Shown: one piece after another, positions 22,639-34,490 of the stretch
How the letters are laid out: the number at the start of each line of letters is the position of its first letter
Position numbering within the stretch: the first letter of the stretch is position 1
DNA from: Silene conica
Lineage: Eukaryota; Streptophyta; Magnoliopsida; Caryophyllales; Caryophyllaceae
NCBI GenBank assembly: GCA_029255685.2
Contig: CM055318.2
Location: 29,500,001 to 29,564,000, forward strand
DNA: 64,000 nucleotides
Direction: 5' to 3'
Position numbers and translations under genes: made by a program
Notes under the pieces: generated by a model
Told to the model about the DNA's origin: nothing
What the model saw: the letters and a program-made list of their open reading frames with translations, nothing else
The model's database searches: none

Positions 22639-24697
22639 AATTCCCCCTTTGATGATGACAAGTTACAATCAAAATTATGAGACAAGTTCCCCCTCAACCC
22701 ATGGTGAGTCGGTCTGGTTTGGCCAAAATAAATAACACATAACTTATGCATGAGCAAGGTGGTCAAGGGGTCAATCATTCTTAATCCTAAGTAATACGTC
22801 GAATAAAAAGCTAAGCTATTTCTACGGTGAACGTTAGCCTAAGAGTCATTAAGTAAACACATAACATAATTTGGATTCACTTCCCCCTCTTGACATCATC
22901 AATAGGGGACAGCAATGTTCAAAAGATACGGGTTCATCACACACATAGCAAAATAAGATAGTCTGAAAACGAGAAAATAAAGACACGCATGCAACTAGTG
23001 TTTATCAAAGAGCCATTAAAAGGATAGGGAAGATGAAGGTTAGCATTTCCAGATAGCAGCACCTGCCCCGAGTGTTGTTGCTTGGAACAATAACCCTTTG
23101 GAGAAGGTTAAAGATGAACCGGTGGTTTGATTTTTAGCTCGGTTGCATAGACATTTGAGTGGTTATGTAAAGCATGTGGGCGCAAAAGTTTGGCTACCTT
23201 ATCAACAATGGATGGTTCAATGGCTCCCCATATTCCCCTTGGAAATGTATCTAGCCCAACAGGTTCAATGTCGAGTTATGTATTTGGCTAGTTGTGGAAT
23301 GGTTAAAGTGAAGGGTTTGCTGTTGATATAAGCCGAGAGGGTTCCAGATGCAACATCCACTTTGACCGTTGCATAAAATTATACCACTTCGGATGCATTC
23401 TTTTTCTTTTTCACTCACATCCTTTTCTCCACTCTTTTCTTTTTCCACTAATTTCTCACTTTCTTTTACAACCTCTTTGTTCACATTCTCCTTCTTTTAA
23501 TCGATTTTTTTTTTCCCCTTTTCTTTTTACTAGCTTTCTTTTCCGCCTCTTTCTCCACAACATCCTCCTTTTCGGTTTCTTTTTCCGGTGAATTTACTTC
23601 ACCTTCGACATTCCCTTCTTGTTCCTTTGACTCTCCCTTTTCTTTTTCTTTTCCAGTAACTTCTTCAGACAACTTTGGTTCAACAATCAAATCGACCAAT
23701 TCTTTGGATTCGGTGTCGACGCTTGAGTCCAAAACAAATGACAAGATCGGTCTTTTCTTTAGTCCACCATGTCCTCGTCCCTTGGGTTTAATAGGGCCTG
23801 CTCTAGCCGGGGATTTTGTATGAATGAGTCGTGATTTGGCAGGGCTTTTGGTGAGGTTGAGGGTGGTTTGGTTGGTGAGGAAGTCATATTTTTCATGGCT
23901 ACAAGGAATGGATTGTATGTATTTGCAAGCCTTTTGAGTTCTTGGTTGATACTTTTGGGAGACATTTTGAGGGAGGTTATAAGGTGAGAATGAGACGGTT
24001 ATGTTGAGAATTTTGAATTTTGAGTGAGTTGGAAAGTTTTAGAGTTTTTACACAAAGGATAGTAATGGATTGATGTGATGGGTGAGGAATTTTGAGTGGC
24101 TCAATGTAACAACTAGCATGCATGTGCTCTTATTTTTACGTAAAACATATTTTCAAATTTATGCACGTAAATGATAAATCGTAAACATAAACACTACCGT
24201 CACCCGTTCTAATCAATCATTGGGAGACGTAATCTTTTTAATGTCATGCATCACTTAACAAACCAATTTCCAACCGAAGTTTTACGAATTGTTCTCTTTC
24301 TAACGGTTTTGTAGAAATATCCGCAATTTGATTTTCGGTTTTACAAAAGTTAAGATTAATTGTCCCTTTTTCAACTTGATCACGTAAAAAGTGATGCCTT
24401 ATTTCAATATGTTTGGTCCGGGAATGTTGTATTGGATTTTTCGAGATGTTAATTGCACTAGTATTATCACAAAAAATAGGAGAGGATTCGAATGTAATAC
24501 CGAAGTCATGCAATTGTTGACGTACCCATAGTAGTTGTGTGCAACATAGGGCGGCACTTATGTATTCACTTTCCGCCGTTGATAGAGACACGGTATTTTG
24601 CTTCTTTGAAGCCCACGTGAGCAAGCATGGCCCCATGAATGTGGCAATTCCGGACGTGCTCTTTCTATCCAACATGCATCCCGCATAGTCGGCATCG
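22639..24697 (-). pseudogene. Partial second Sirevirus internal region (env-position ORF, RNase H end)
   Basis: Nearly identical to 14312-16370 (constant offset 8327). It holds the polypurine tracts, the three broken env-position pieces (23251-23965) and the last about 150 codons of pol, from [15 protein letters not shown] in RNase H to the stop at 24244. Everything upstream in pol, gag and the primer site is deleted. Only a few substitutions separate the copies, for example near 23229, 23320, 23448 and 23509. Confidence 0.92.
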
Positions 24698-25241
24698 GAA
24701 AATGCACATGGTAGCAAGGCTCAAGGCAAACTACTCAAGGCTCAAGGCAAACCATTTAAGGTAAGGAGTGTAAGAGAGAACCTTCCTTTTGTAGGTCTTA
24801 TGGCCAAAAAAGGAAAAAGTAAACTTTCTTCTTTTTCTAGCCCTTACACCTCATGTGCATTGTGAGCTTTTGAATTTCAAATTAATTTCTTTCAGTTTGT
24901 AAAACATTTGAAATATGTAAGTGAACCAAAACACCAACGACTTTTGATAGAAATATTTTTCGAAATATAATCTCCATGACCGTACTAGAAACCCCAGTTG
25001 CAACAGTCTGTTGGACTGTTGCAAGGATTTTGCACCTCTAACAAATACGAATGAATGTTAAACTACCTTGTTTACAATGTATTCCTAAACTTGGCCTTCT
25101 CTTGTCTTTGCTTGCATCTTTACATATGATCTTGTGATCTTCAATGAGCTTTATGTCACTTTGCTAATCTCTTGCTACTCATCAAGCAAACATTAGATTA
25201 ATCAAGGTAACTTGCCATCATCAACATATTGTGTTCTAACA
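24698..25241 (-). repeat. Sirevirus LTR 3, 5'-most 544 bp only
   Basis: Matches LTR 1 from 13768 to 14311. It is joined to RNase H sequence at the six-base microhomology gaaaat (24698-24703), which is present at both donor points (13768-13773 and 16371-16376). Some of its variants match LTR 1, some LTR 2. Confidence 0.9.
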
Positions 25242-25600
25242 GTATGTCTAAAAGTGATTGTAGTGGTCAGTGGCTCAGTGCGTATTACTGATTCTTAAAC
25301 ACTAAATAGAAGTTTCATTGTTCTCTCTGTTTAAAACTAGTTAATTGATTGATTTATGAAGCACTTTAGGCCGGCCAAAAACGTACCTACGCCTTCAATT
25401 TATTAAACATGCATGTCTTCAATTCTTTAAAAATTACCCAAATCTAAAGTTTTAGAATACCCAGATCTAAATTAAACAAAAAAAAAAAAACCATCTTAAT
25501 TTGCATGTTAAAATTTTTAACAAAAATACCCAGATCTTAAGTTTAAGAATGCATGTTTTAAATTTTTTATTAAAAAGAAGGTAAATGTCAAAGGTAATAC

Positions 25601-25696
25601 CCGGAAATCATCACTAAACATGTTAAATAAACATGACCTTTCTTCATAAACGAGATCTAGAGATTTCAGATCATCTTCATAATCGTAGTATGCCAT
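25601..25696 (-). CDS. Accessory acidic ORF of the mariner element, candidate exon 1
   Basis: A 32-codon open stretch from ATG at 25696, beginning MAYYDYEDDLKSLDL and ending MFSDDFR, followed directly by a GTATTA donor at 25600. Joining to the acceptor at 12744 keeps the frame (phase 0). The intron is about 583 bp once the Sirevirus is removed. An upstream in-frame ATG exists at 25726. The purine-rich, AT-poor stretch at 25730-25940 would be its 5' region, just inside the right TIR. Splicing is predicted by eye only. Confidence 0.45.
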
Positions 25697-26699
25697 GAAT
25701 ATAACCAGATCTGAAGATGTTAACAAAGAGAGAGGCGGAGAAGTGGCAGAAATAATGAAAGAGAGAAAGAGATACAGAGTTTGAAGTGAGAAAGAGAGTC
25801 TCAGATTTAATTAACAAAGAGAGAAAGAGAAACGACAGATTTCAATGGAGAAGACGAAAAGTGAAGGGAGTTTGAAGGTTGAAGGGAGATTGAAGGGGTA
25901 AAGGATTGAAGAAGGATCTAGAAATCTTATAACGGCTGGTGAACTTAGGGTTTTGAAGATTAACAATGTATCAACGGTTATTTGGGTTTGGGTGTTATGG
26001 TTGGGTAATTGGGTTTAAGTTATATAATTAGATTTATTATGTTGGGTGGGGTTAATTGGGCTGGATTAGGGAGATAGTATGTGGCCCAACCTCAATGGCA
26101 TTTTGTGTAAATCTGAAAAGTGTACAAGGACAATCTTGTAATTTCACTACTATTTTTTTTTGCTAAATGAGGAAAGAGGGAACAACATTGATATTGGTCA
26201 AAAGGGAAAAGGGAACAACAAAGAAAATTGGAGGGAGTATGAGGTATGAGTGGAATGACTCAAACGCATACCAAATGTTTGTTTCACAAATAGAGTTTTA
26301 TATACATACCTCAAACCAATGAGGCATGACTGTCTCATATACACAATAATGGGTCAGTATGTGATTGATACCTATGAGTATCAAATTAGACTAAACAAAT
26401 ACTTCGTATATGATAAAAAATATGGTATATTGTAAATCCAATTTTTTATATACTTATTTCAATTAAATAAATATTGTCATGGTTTTATAATATTAAAAAT
26501 TACTATTTCAAATGTTTTATTTTATACATTTTAACTTTAATTGAGTTTCAAATCCGAACCACCTAAAATCGAAACAAACACAAAATATGAGGAATTAAGT
26601 CTCAAACTCATAAACTCATAACATGCATGACGCATGTACGATTCCTAATTCCAAACTTATATTCGTACAAGAAAGTAGAAACAAACGCCCCCTTATAAG

Positions 26700-27329
<630 letters not shown>

Positions 27330-28485
27330 GCTTGCTTCCTAGTAATCTTTTGTTTCCTTTTTCCTTTTTTTTCGCTTTCGAATATGACTGTTTTGATTAT
27401 CAGCTTTAAGTAATGCTACTTTACTAGCCCTCAACTTCCTGTCATGGATGAATTATTATGACTCTTGATTCCAAATCTTATGTTGTTTTCAAATGTTTTA
27501 TTTGGTATTATCTGTATCACATGTTAATTAATTTGTATTTCGTCAGTCGTCACTGCGCCATAACCCATTTGAGTAATTGGTTGACATAAACCCGACTCGA
27601 CAGCAGCATATATTATCAGCGATGGAATGCTGGCGGTCTGTAAATGGTAGTTTGCGTGCAATTCTAACTCCTGCTCATTTGGGCAGTCTCTTAGGGTTGG
27701 ATTAAAAAGGATTAGATTGTGATTACCCTCTAACCGAATACTGTAGTAACTCGACTCTATTTCAAAATGATCCAACTCCTTGTTCATGTTCTGAGTTGTC
27801 CAAGGTGGGTGTTCAATTGCCATTTTTTTGCATTTCTGCTAGAGTATTACATTGGTGTTTTTTTATGTAGTTAGGAAGAATAATTGTTTTGGAGTTTAAT
27901 GTGATTCAAAATTACAATGGTTTTTCCTTCAAATCGAAAAAACAGTGATTTTCCCAATTGAACGGTAACCGCTTACCCATTGTATTATTCAGGAGACCAG
28001 CTCATTGTGAAACCAGCCTATTATTTAGAATCAGTGCCTAATGATGTTTTAAGTTTGATTATTTGCGTATGCAGTTCAGATACGTTTAACATTGTTTGTT
28101 TTGAACACGATGGATGGCCTTGTTCATGTTTAGCAGTTGAGATATGTTTAACATTCATGTTTTGTTCTGGACTTCTAGGCCTTGATTCATTTGGAGTTGA
28201 GAGAACCATTCCAATGTGCAAGTTTTTGTTATCATGTGGCTCTCGACATAGTAGCGAACGAGGGCCTAAGGGCATGAAAATTATTTAACACAGCCATTTA
28301 AGATGAAAATGATGGCATTAACAGACGTTAAAACTAACACAGCTGTCTGATTTAGACTGAAGTTTAGACTTGAGTGATGTTTACTGTATGATTTTGTAGT
28401 GCAACTCTGTGTGTTTGAGGTTTTTCAATGTTTGGAATATCAAAGCATGGGTCGAATGGATTATGGATTTGGAGTTCATTAAGAG
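27330..28485 (+). other. Ubiquitin-eS31 3' flank; first copy of a local duplication
   Basis: The first about 200 bp are 3' UTR and flank. About 27690-28230 is related to 28660-29920; shared blocks include aactcgactctatttcaaaat against aactcaactccatttcaaaat, tgtgaaaccagcctattatttagaa, and the ttgattcattt...ttgagagaac end. No convincing gene; the short open frames here have no recognisable domain. Confidence 0.5.
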
Positions 28486-28645
28486 GATGTTTGGTTGGGT
28501 GTTTTGGAATAGAATGTAATGGATTCTAGACATGTTAGTGTTTGGGTGAGATATTTTGGAATGGAGTTAAGATCATGAGGATTCCACCAACCCTTTCCAA
28601 TCCAAACTTTCCATCATTCCTACGCCGTGAACCAAGCGACCCCTA
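28486..28645. repeat. Short MITE-like element
   Basis: GGATGTTTGGTT at the left and AACCAAGCGACCCC at the right form imperfect inverted ends around about 160 bp of non-coding sequence. TSD is unclear. Confidence 0.45.
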
Positions 28646-28935
28646 AGTAGCGTACTTCACTCCATATCATAATACCCTACCAAATACTTTAGTTACTCAA
28701 CTCCATTTCAAAATCAATTAATCTTTCTTGTGACTCCACTAGTTTGTTTAGTACGTTGTTATTTTTTTTTATATTTTTTTTTATTTTTGCATTTCTCAAG
28801 TGTTAATTGGTTTTTATGTTTGTAATTAGGAAGAAAAATGTTTTTGGGTTGATTGTGAGTTGAAATTATAAGATTTTTCGTTGAACTCGAAAACAATGAT
28901 TTTCCAATTGAAGGGGAAATGCTACCCAATATATA

Positions 28936-29626
28936 GACCTCGTTTGGTTGCCCCATAGAAATGGGTGAATTGGGAATTCCATGATTTGGAAAAATGGAGA
29001 AAAATGGAGATATTTGGTTACTCCCAAATAGTGGGATTTTCTTTTTTCCTAGCAATTTCCAACTCCTCCATTATGGAGGAGTTTGATTACCTCGGGCCCC
29101 CTAGGTAATTGGAAACCTAGGTAGCACGAACACTTCTCTTATTTAGTCGTTCCGTGTTCGACACCGTGTCCGACACTCGGACACCCGACACCCGACACTT
29201 CTTGGACACATGGCTTAACACATTATAGTTTAGACGAGGAATAAAATTTTAAAAAGGATAGATTAAAAGATGAGTTTGGGTGGAAAATGAGAATTATATA
29301 GTAAGGATCGAATGATACCTTTCCTTGTTTAGATTTAACTTCAAATACGTGATAAAAATAAAATTATACGTTATTTATAACCATAAAATATATATTTTAT
29401 TATAATTAAATGCCGTGTCCCGTGTCTTACATTTCATGGGATGTCGTGTCCCGTGTCGTGTCCGTGTCTGTTTTGGTGCTACCTACCTAGTTGGAAACTC
29501 TTGTGTCAATTTAACTACATGATATCAACCAAACGAATTTTAGTCAATTCACATGAATTGACCATTTCACGTGTTTTGCAAAATCGTGGGAAAATAAATC
29601 CCGTATAGCAACCCAACGAGGCCATA
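28936..29626. mobile_element. MITE with CCTCGTT ends, split by a hAT MITE
   Basis: Left end GACCTCGTTTGGTTGC; right end reversed GGCCTCGTTGGGTTGC. Net length about 310 bp after removing the nested hAT-type element. TSD not resolved. Confidence 0.6.
29117..29490. mobile_element. hAT-type MITE (GTGTCCGACAC family), copy 1
   Basis: Perfect 8-bp duplication ttggaaac (29109-29116 and 29491-29498), diagnostic of hAT elements. Ends CTAGGTAGCAC and GTGCTACCTAC(CTAG). Both ends carry runs of GTGTCCGACAC or CCGTGTC words. About 374 bp, non-coding, inserted within the CCTCGTT MITE. Confidence 0.88.
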
Positions 29627-30009
29627 GTCTTATACTCTTATTAAGGATTTCACCTGATTGTGAAACCAACACTTTATTTAGAACACAATTTTTTATGGAA
29701 GACGGATACTATGTCCCTCTCATAATATGGTGATAATAATTAAGTATTTTTAAGTTTAGTTATTTTGGTAAACAGTTGTCTTCTATTTAACGTTATTGAT
29801 TTTGAACACTATGGCCTTGTTTGTGTTTCAGAGTGGGCATATTGTTTGTATTCTTGTTTTTGTTCTACACTTGATTCATTTTCAGGGGTTGAGAGAACGA
29901 TACTGAATCCCAATTCTTTTGAGCTCTTGTTTTTTGAATATTGATTGATGTTAATTGCTAACCAGTATCAACCATCTAAACCCAGCCATCACCTAAACAC
30001 CCAACCTAG

Positions 30010-30702
30010 ACCTACCATTAGGGTTGGCGGTGGATCCAGAATCATACCCTTATCCGTTGGATCGGATCCTGATTGAGCGGATATAAATCTCATTTTTATG
30101 GATCCAATGGATATGGGTAGGGTATGGATTATATATTGTTATGGCTCTTGTCGTTAAGATCCATACCTAGGGATGACTGTGGGTCAGGTACCCAACCCAG
30201 ACCCCAATGGGACGGGTATGAGTCTGAATTTGAGATCCACTCGGGTATGGGTCTTACATAAAAATATCGTGTTCGGGTCTTGACGTTGGGATCCTAACCG
30301 ACCCTTAGACCCTTATATTTTTTCTTAAAAAAAAAAAACACACGTACGAACGTCAATAATTGAAATAATATGCACATACATACGACCTTTTTTAGTTATC
30401 ACTAATATACTATACACATATCTAAATAACCAATAAGAATAACGACCTTTTTTTAGTTCTCACTAATATACGAAATTGATGAAAATGATAAGTTTGAGTA
30501 CTAGGTAAATGATTTAATTTTGGAAAAAAAATTGTTTTTTCAAAGAAAAAAACAGACCCTATGGTAGAGCCGCCCTCTGGGTCGGGTATGAGTCCATTAA
30601 TTTCAGACCCTTTCGGGTATGGGTTGGGAATGAGTCCAAGGTTTGTGACTCAGGGTCAGGTCCGGATCTTGCTGGACCCTACTCAAACCTTACCCATTGC
30701 AT
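30010..30702. repeat. GGGTCGGGTATGGGT-type dispersed repeat
   Basis: From 30168 (tagggatgactgtgggtcag) to about 30702 (cttacccattgc) the sequence is rich in ggtatgggt and gacccgacc words, with loosely inverted ends. A fragment of similar character lies at 30010-30165. The element at 34213 has the same TAGGGATGRC start. This is a common plant non-autonomous repeat type; superfamily not determined. Confidence 0.5.
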
Positions 30703-31790
30703 AATTATCATTCATAGAAATAATTTTTTCTCATCTTTTATTCAACTATCTTATGTTAGTTTTATTTATTTCATAATCTTTAACGAATTTACATGCTAAT
30801 TGAAATATTCGAGAAACAAAAAAATAATTTTATCATCGTACAAACCCAAAGCACCGACATCACTCAACCTAATTCCTAACCCACCAAAATCTCTACCGAG
30901 ATCTTCGATTGCTGAAACACATCTGTGATTGTCGTTCCTCTACACACTTTAAGCTTCCATGTTCTTATCTTCCCCACCAATATTGTCAATTGTACATAGA
31001 CCTCAAAACCTGCCAGAAAACCTGACTTGCTCGAGCCGTTTTTTAGGGTTACAAATCCAGTTTTTTCGACATGGGTCTTGTTTGACCCGACTGAAAACAA
31101 AACGTTATTTTAGGATTGAGACTCATCCCAAACCGGTTGATCCAACAGGTAAATCATGTATTTTATTAAAATATTAACATTTATACATTATATTTGGAGT
31201 AAAAGGTAATATAAGGGCATTAACTATCACATTTTTTTGGGATAAGGACTTCAACTATCTAAGTTTCCACTTAAGGGAGTATACTCTGTTAACCTTTATT
31301 ACCTCCGATTTTCTATGATTGTGTGGTCCAAATTGATGATTGTGTGGTCCAAATTGATTTTCTTACTTCTTGTTTTAAAATCAAAAGGGAACAACACAAA
31401 ATATCGGGGGAATATGTTATACTAGTTTTAAACCGTGAAAATTGCACTTGATGTTATCTTGAATATTGTTATTAACTAAATTATATAAAAATGTTTAAAG
31501 TTTATGTTACATTTAAGATTTTTAGATTTGAATTATAAATTACATTAAGATATTGTATATGTCGGATATAATAAAATGTAATAATTTAACAATAGATTTC
31601 TCATTTAGATACATATCCTAAAAAGTTTGGAAATTTATTCATGAATTACAATATTTGTAGGCACAATTTTTTTGATAAGATATTTTTGCAAATTTTCAAA
31701 TTTGTGAACCAGTGTTGTATTTGTAAATTTGTAAAAAAATTACTCTAATCCTAAGTCTAACTTGAGTAGACCCTCTTTTCCCAGGATCAA
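30703..31790. other. Intergenic; Stowaway fragment at 31321-31412
   Basis: No gene seen. At 31321-31412 tgtggtccaaattgatttt and aaaagggaacaacacaaaat, then a ggggga end, match the right half of the Stowaway at 41001 and the right end of the mariner element, so a decayed copy is present. Confidence 0.45.
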
Positions 31791-32301
31791 AATACGTAAA
31801 TCTTAACCTATGACCCGTTCAATCAATCTACAATGATTAGTTAGTTTAAGGTCAAAACTTGACTCGACATGCTTGATCATATGACTAAGAGATAATATAA
31901 TGTCACATTAACGTGGATAAGCCTCTAAATCTTGACTCACTAGCCAAGTATAACTGAATCTCAACGACCAACTAACTCAATAGCCAAGTGAAGATCAACC
32001 CATGATAAGTACATGATGAAAAATGAAATTATGTATTGTAAAATATATGAATACTAAATAAAGGTTTTTGGCCAAAAGCAAAAGACCCAAACTTATTTAT
32101 TCCTTTCTTATATCGATTTAATTACTTTTACTGCATTTATATTAAAGTTAATTTTGATATAATCATTCCTTATGACGTTAATACGATTAATCTCATTATA
32201 AAATATACGATATTTCCTACAAACATAACCGTTATCAAATCAAAATTTCAGCTAACATAACCGTTAACCAACTCATTAAACACACATGAGCCAACAACGA
32301 T

Positions 32302-32666
32302 CTAGGTAGCACGGACACTTCTCCTAATTAGTCGTCCTGTGTCCGACACCGTGTCCGACACTTGGACACCCGACACTCGTTGGACACATTGCTAAACATA
32401 TTATAGTTTAGACGAGGAATAAAATTTTAAAAACAATTGATTAAAAGATGAGTTTGTGCGAAAAAATGAAAATTAGTTATAGTAAAGGTCGAATTGTACA
32501 TTTACTTGTTTTTGATTTAGCTTCAAATACATGGTAAAAATAAAATTATACGTTATTTATAACCATAATATATATTTTATTATATTTAAATGACGTGTCC
32601 CGTGTCCTAAATTTCATAGGATGTTATGTCCCGTATCCGTGTCGTATCCGTTTTGGTCCTACCTAG
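32302..32666. mobile_element. hAT-type MITE (GTGTCCGACAC family), copy 2
   Basis: Perfect 8-bp duplication acaacgat (32294-32301 and 32667-32674). Ends CTAGGTAGCAC and TCCTACCTAG. 365 bp, highly similar to the copy at 29117; no coding capacity. Confidence 0.92.
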
Positions 32667-32936
32667 ACAACGATAAATGAGACAACTCTTACCCCAATCT
32701 TCGGAAACTATTTTGCGGTGAGAGTCGATTTCCCTTCCGATTTCCCTGTCGAGGGTCTTTCACCTCAAATCAATTTCCGAAAACAAACATAAGGATTGCC
32801 TCATTAAACTTGAAATAACACACAACATGTTATAAAGCATCAATATTAAACCATCGAAACAAAACAATTATCATTTGAGAATTAAACGAAAAACACGTGA
32901 CAACAATACATAGGGGCTCTCAGCCGGCCTACCGGC

Positions 32937-33899
32937 TGTGAAGCCAAGCTTAAAAACCGACTTTGGAAAATTGTGCAGAATTGAGAAGAGGAAGAAAGAT
33001 TACAATCAGACGAAATCCGGCGTAAGAACAGAATCAAAACTGATTACAATCCTTGAGAAGTGTAAGGAAATAAGAACTAAAACTATTTTTATTTTTTAAG
33101 TAAAAGTGACTGCTAAAGAGAGGATAAAAGAGAAGGTAATAAAAAGAGAGTTAACCTAAAATGAGCTCTCATCTATTCGTATAGACGACACAAAAGAAAA
33201 GTGACATAAACTATCGGGAAATCTGAACAGACACCCGACAAAGCTCTCGATCGAGAAGAAAAACTTGTCGATCGAGAAGAATAACTATCAAAAGCTCTCG
33301 ATCGAGAAGAATAAGAACCAAAAGCTCTTGATCGAGAAGAATGGCTATGAAAGGCTCTCGATCGAGAAGATTATTGCCTGATCGAACAAATAAAGTACTC
33401 AATTGAGCACTTCTCAGCGCGTATTTCCTATACTGCGCACTGAACTTCAAATGGCTGCCATTTTTTCGTTACTCGCTCAAATCAAGAGTTCTTGGTGGCG
33501 TTGGAAACCTAAGAGGATAAGATTTCATCTCCAATTGGAATCACCTGATTATCTGTTGCAGACCTCGAGAAATGGCTCCTCAAAGTAGGCTCTAGCAAAT
33601 TGAAGCTCTTCCTTTGCTTGATAGACTTTATTGCTTCTATGCGCATCTCAAAATGGCTTTTGACTTGGGCGATTGGCGTTTCTCAAGACTTTTAAGGCTT
33701 ATTCCAACTTCCATCTTCTAAAAGAGCATACTTGGGACAACTTTGGCTCGGTTTCCATCACTTTCGCGCTTATTTCTACAAAATAGTAAGAAAAACACAA
33801 AGTAGCGTGTCCGGGGCATAAAGCGATATAAAACCACTAAATTACATAGAAATGTGTGCCAAAAAGGGATTAGAAAGTCTATAACAAATGCACACATCA
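32937..33899 (-). mobile_element. Athila-type LTR, probable solo
   Basis: Minus strand starts TGATGTGTGCATTTG at 33899, like the TGATGCGTGT start of the LTR at 2705. The flanks ccggc and cctgc agree at 4 of 5 bases. It holds a minisatellite at 33240-33390. About 963 bp. Confidence 0.55.
33240..33390. repeat. CTCGATCGAGAAGAA minisatellite
   Basis: Five to six copies of (ag)ctctcgatcgagaagaat with 5-12-bp variable spacers, unit about 30 bp. The core CTCGATCGAG is a perfect palindrome. Confidence 0.85.
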
Positions 33900-34212
33900 C
33901 CTGCTACGAATTTCGCCCAATTTCAGAAATAATAAGTTTAGCAACGATCTTAAGACGGATTTTATACTTGTTCAAACTCGCATAAACGATACGTAAACCA
34001 CATCAATATGCGTTATACTCACATACAAATGCAAACAAATGATTTAAGGTAAGATTAACAAGTTTATACATGGTTTAATCATTCAAAATCATATTAATGA
34101 CATGAACACCAAGAACATATGAAGAACCGATACTACTCATTACCTCAAATTAAAATTCCATCCAACACGCACCACAATTAAGAAGAAATTTATTAAAACA
34201 ATTGAGCAAGTG

Positions 34213-34490
34213 TATTTAGGGATGGCAATGGATTGGGTTGGATCGGGTTTTGCGAGATCCAAACCCGGTCCACTTATTTAGCTAGTGGATCACCGATTCA
34301 TATCCAAAGCCGATCCACATCCAAAAGTCAATGATCCATATCCAATCCAGCATTTTTTTATCATCCATATCCATATCCGATCCATGATGATCCAATCCAA
34401 AACCCTATCCATAACCCGATCCATATCCATTTCAAACCCGATCCATACCCATTTTAAAATCCAATTCATACCCATTTCAAAGCGCACAAA
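34213..34490. repeat. GGGATGGCAATGG-type repeat
   Basis: Starts tagggatggcaatggattgg and is filled with ccatatcc and cgatcc words. Same class as 30168. The right end is not clear. Confidence 0.45.

Larger units (their letters stand above)
12973..25241 (-). mobile_element. Sirevirus (Ty1/copia), partial tandem dimer
   Basis: Flanked by the perfect 5-bp duplication gtatg (12968-12972 and 25242-25246). Layout on the plus map: LTR 12973-14311, internal region 14312-21299, LTR 21300-22638, partial second internal region 22639-24697, partial LTR 24698-25241. The internal order on the minus strand is PBS, gag, pol, env-position ORF, polypurine tracts, as in Sireviruses. A single pair of TSDs around an LTR-internal-LTR-internal-LTR arrangement points to unequal recombination at one insertion, followed by a deletion in the second unit. 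Confidence 0.93.
9764..26237 (+). mobile_element. Mariner-like element with two genes, split by a Sirevirus
   Basis: Bounded by TA at 9762-9763 and 26238-26239. The left end starts CTCCCTTCAATTTTCTTTGT and the right end, reversed, CTCCCTCCAATTTTCTTTGT; similarity continues through TTGTTCCCTTT, about 30 bp with one mismatch. Subtracting the Sirevirus (12973-25241) and one TSD leaves 4200 bp, normal for plant mariner-like elements. It carries a DD39D transposase remnant on + (10589-11930) and a candidate two-exon acidic gene on - (25696 to 12366). Ends are Stowaway-like, so such elements may mobilise the Stowaway MITEs seen here. Confidence 0.88.
9737..26692. mobile_element. Third copy of the same MITE, split by the mariner element
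   Basis: The left piece, 9737-9763, starts GGGTGTTTGGTTC. The right piece, 26238-26692, ends GAAACAAACGCCCCC. The mariner-like element lies between, flanked by the TA at which it inserted. Net length is about 480 bp, as in copy 1. Superfamily is not settled: TA or a 3-bp TSD are both possible at its ends. Confidence 0.75.
28660..29920 (+). repeat. Second copy of the local duplication, interrupted by MITEs
   Basis: Related to 27690-28230 but diverged, and split at 28936-29626 by a MITE. After the MITE the match resumes at gattgtgaaaccaacactttatttagaa (about 29655). Function of the duplicated stretch unknown. Confidence 0.5.

Noticed and set aside
24244-24717. Apparently independent 157-residue RNase H-like gene
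   Set aside because: It is the duplicated end of Sirevirus pol; its first residues come from LTR sequence fused at the gaaaat microhomology junction.
27524-28290. Three overlapping ORFs of 84-102 codons after ubiquitin-eS31
   Set aside because: No domain, no conserved start context, and the related duplicated copy does not keep the frames.
33211-33450. Leu/Asp-rich repeat ORF (LLDRE repeats)
   Set aside because: It is the translation of the CTCGATCGAG minisatellite within an LTR, not a protein gene.
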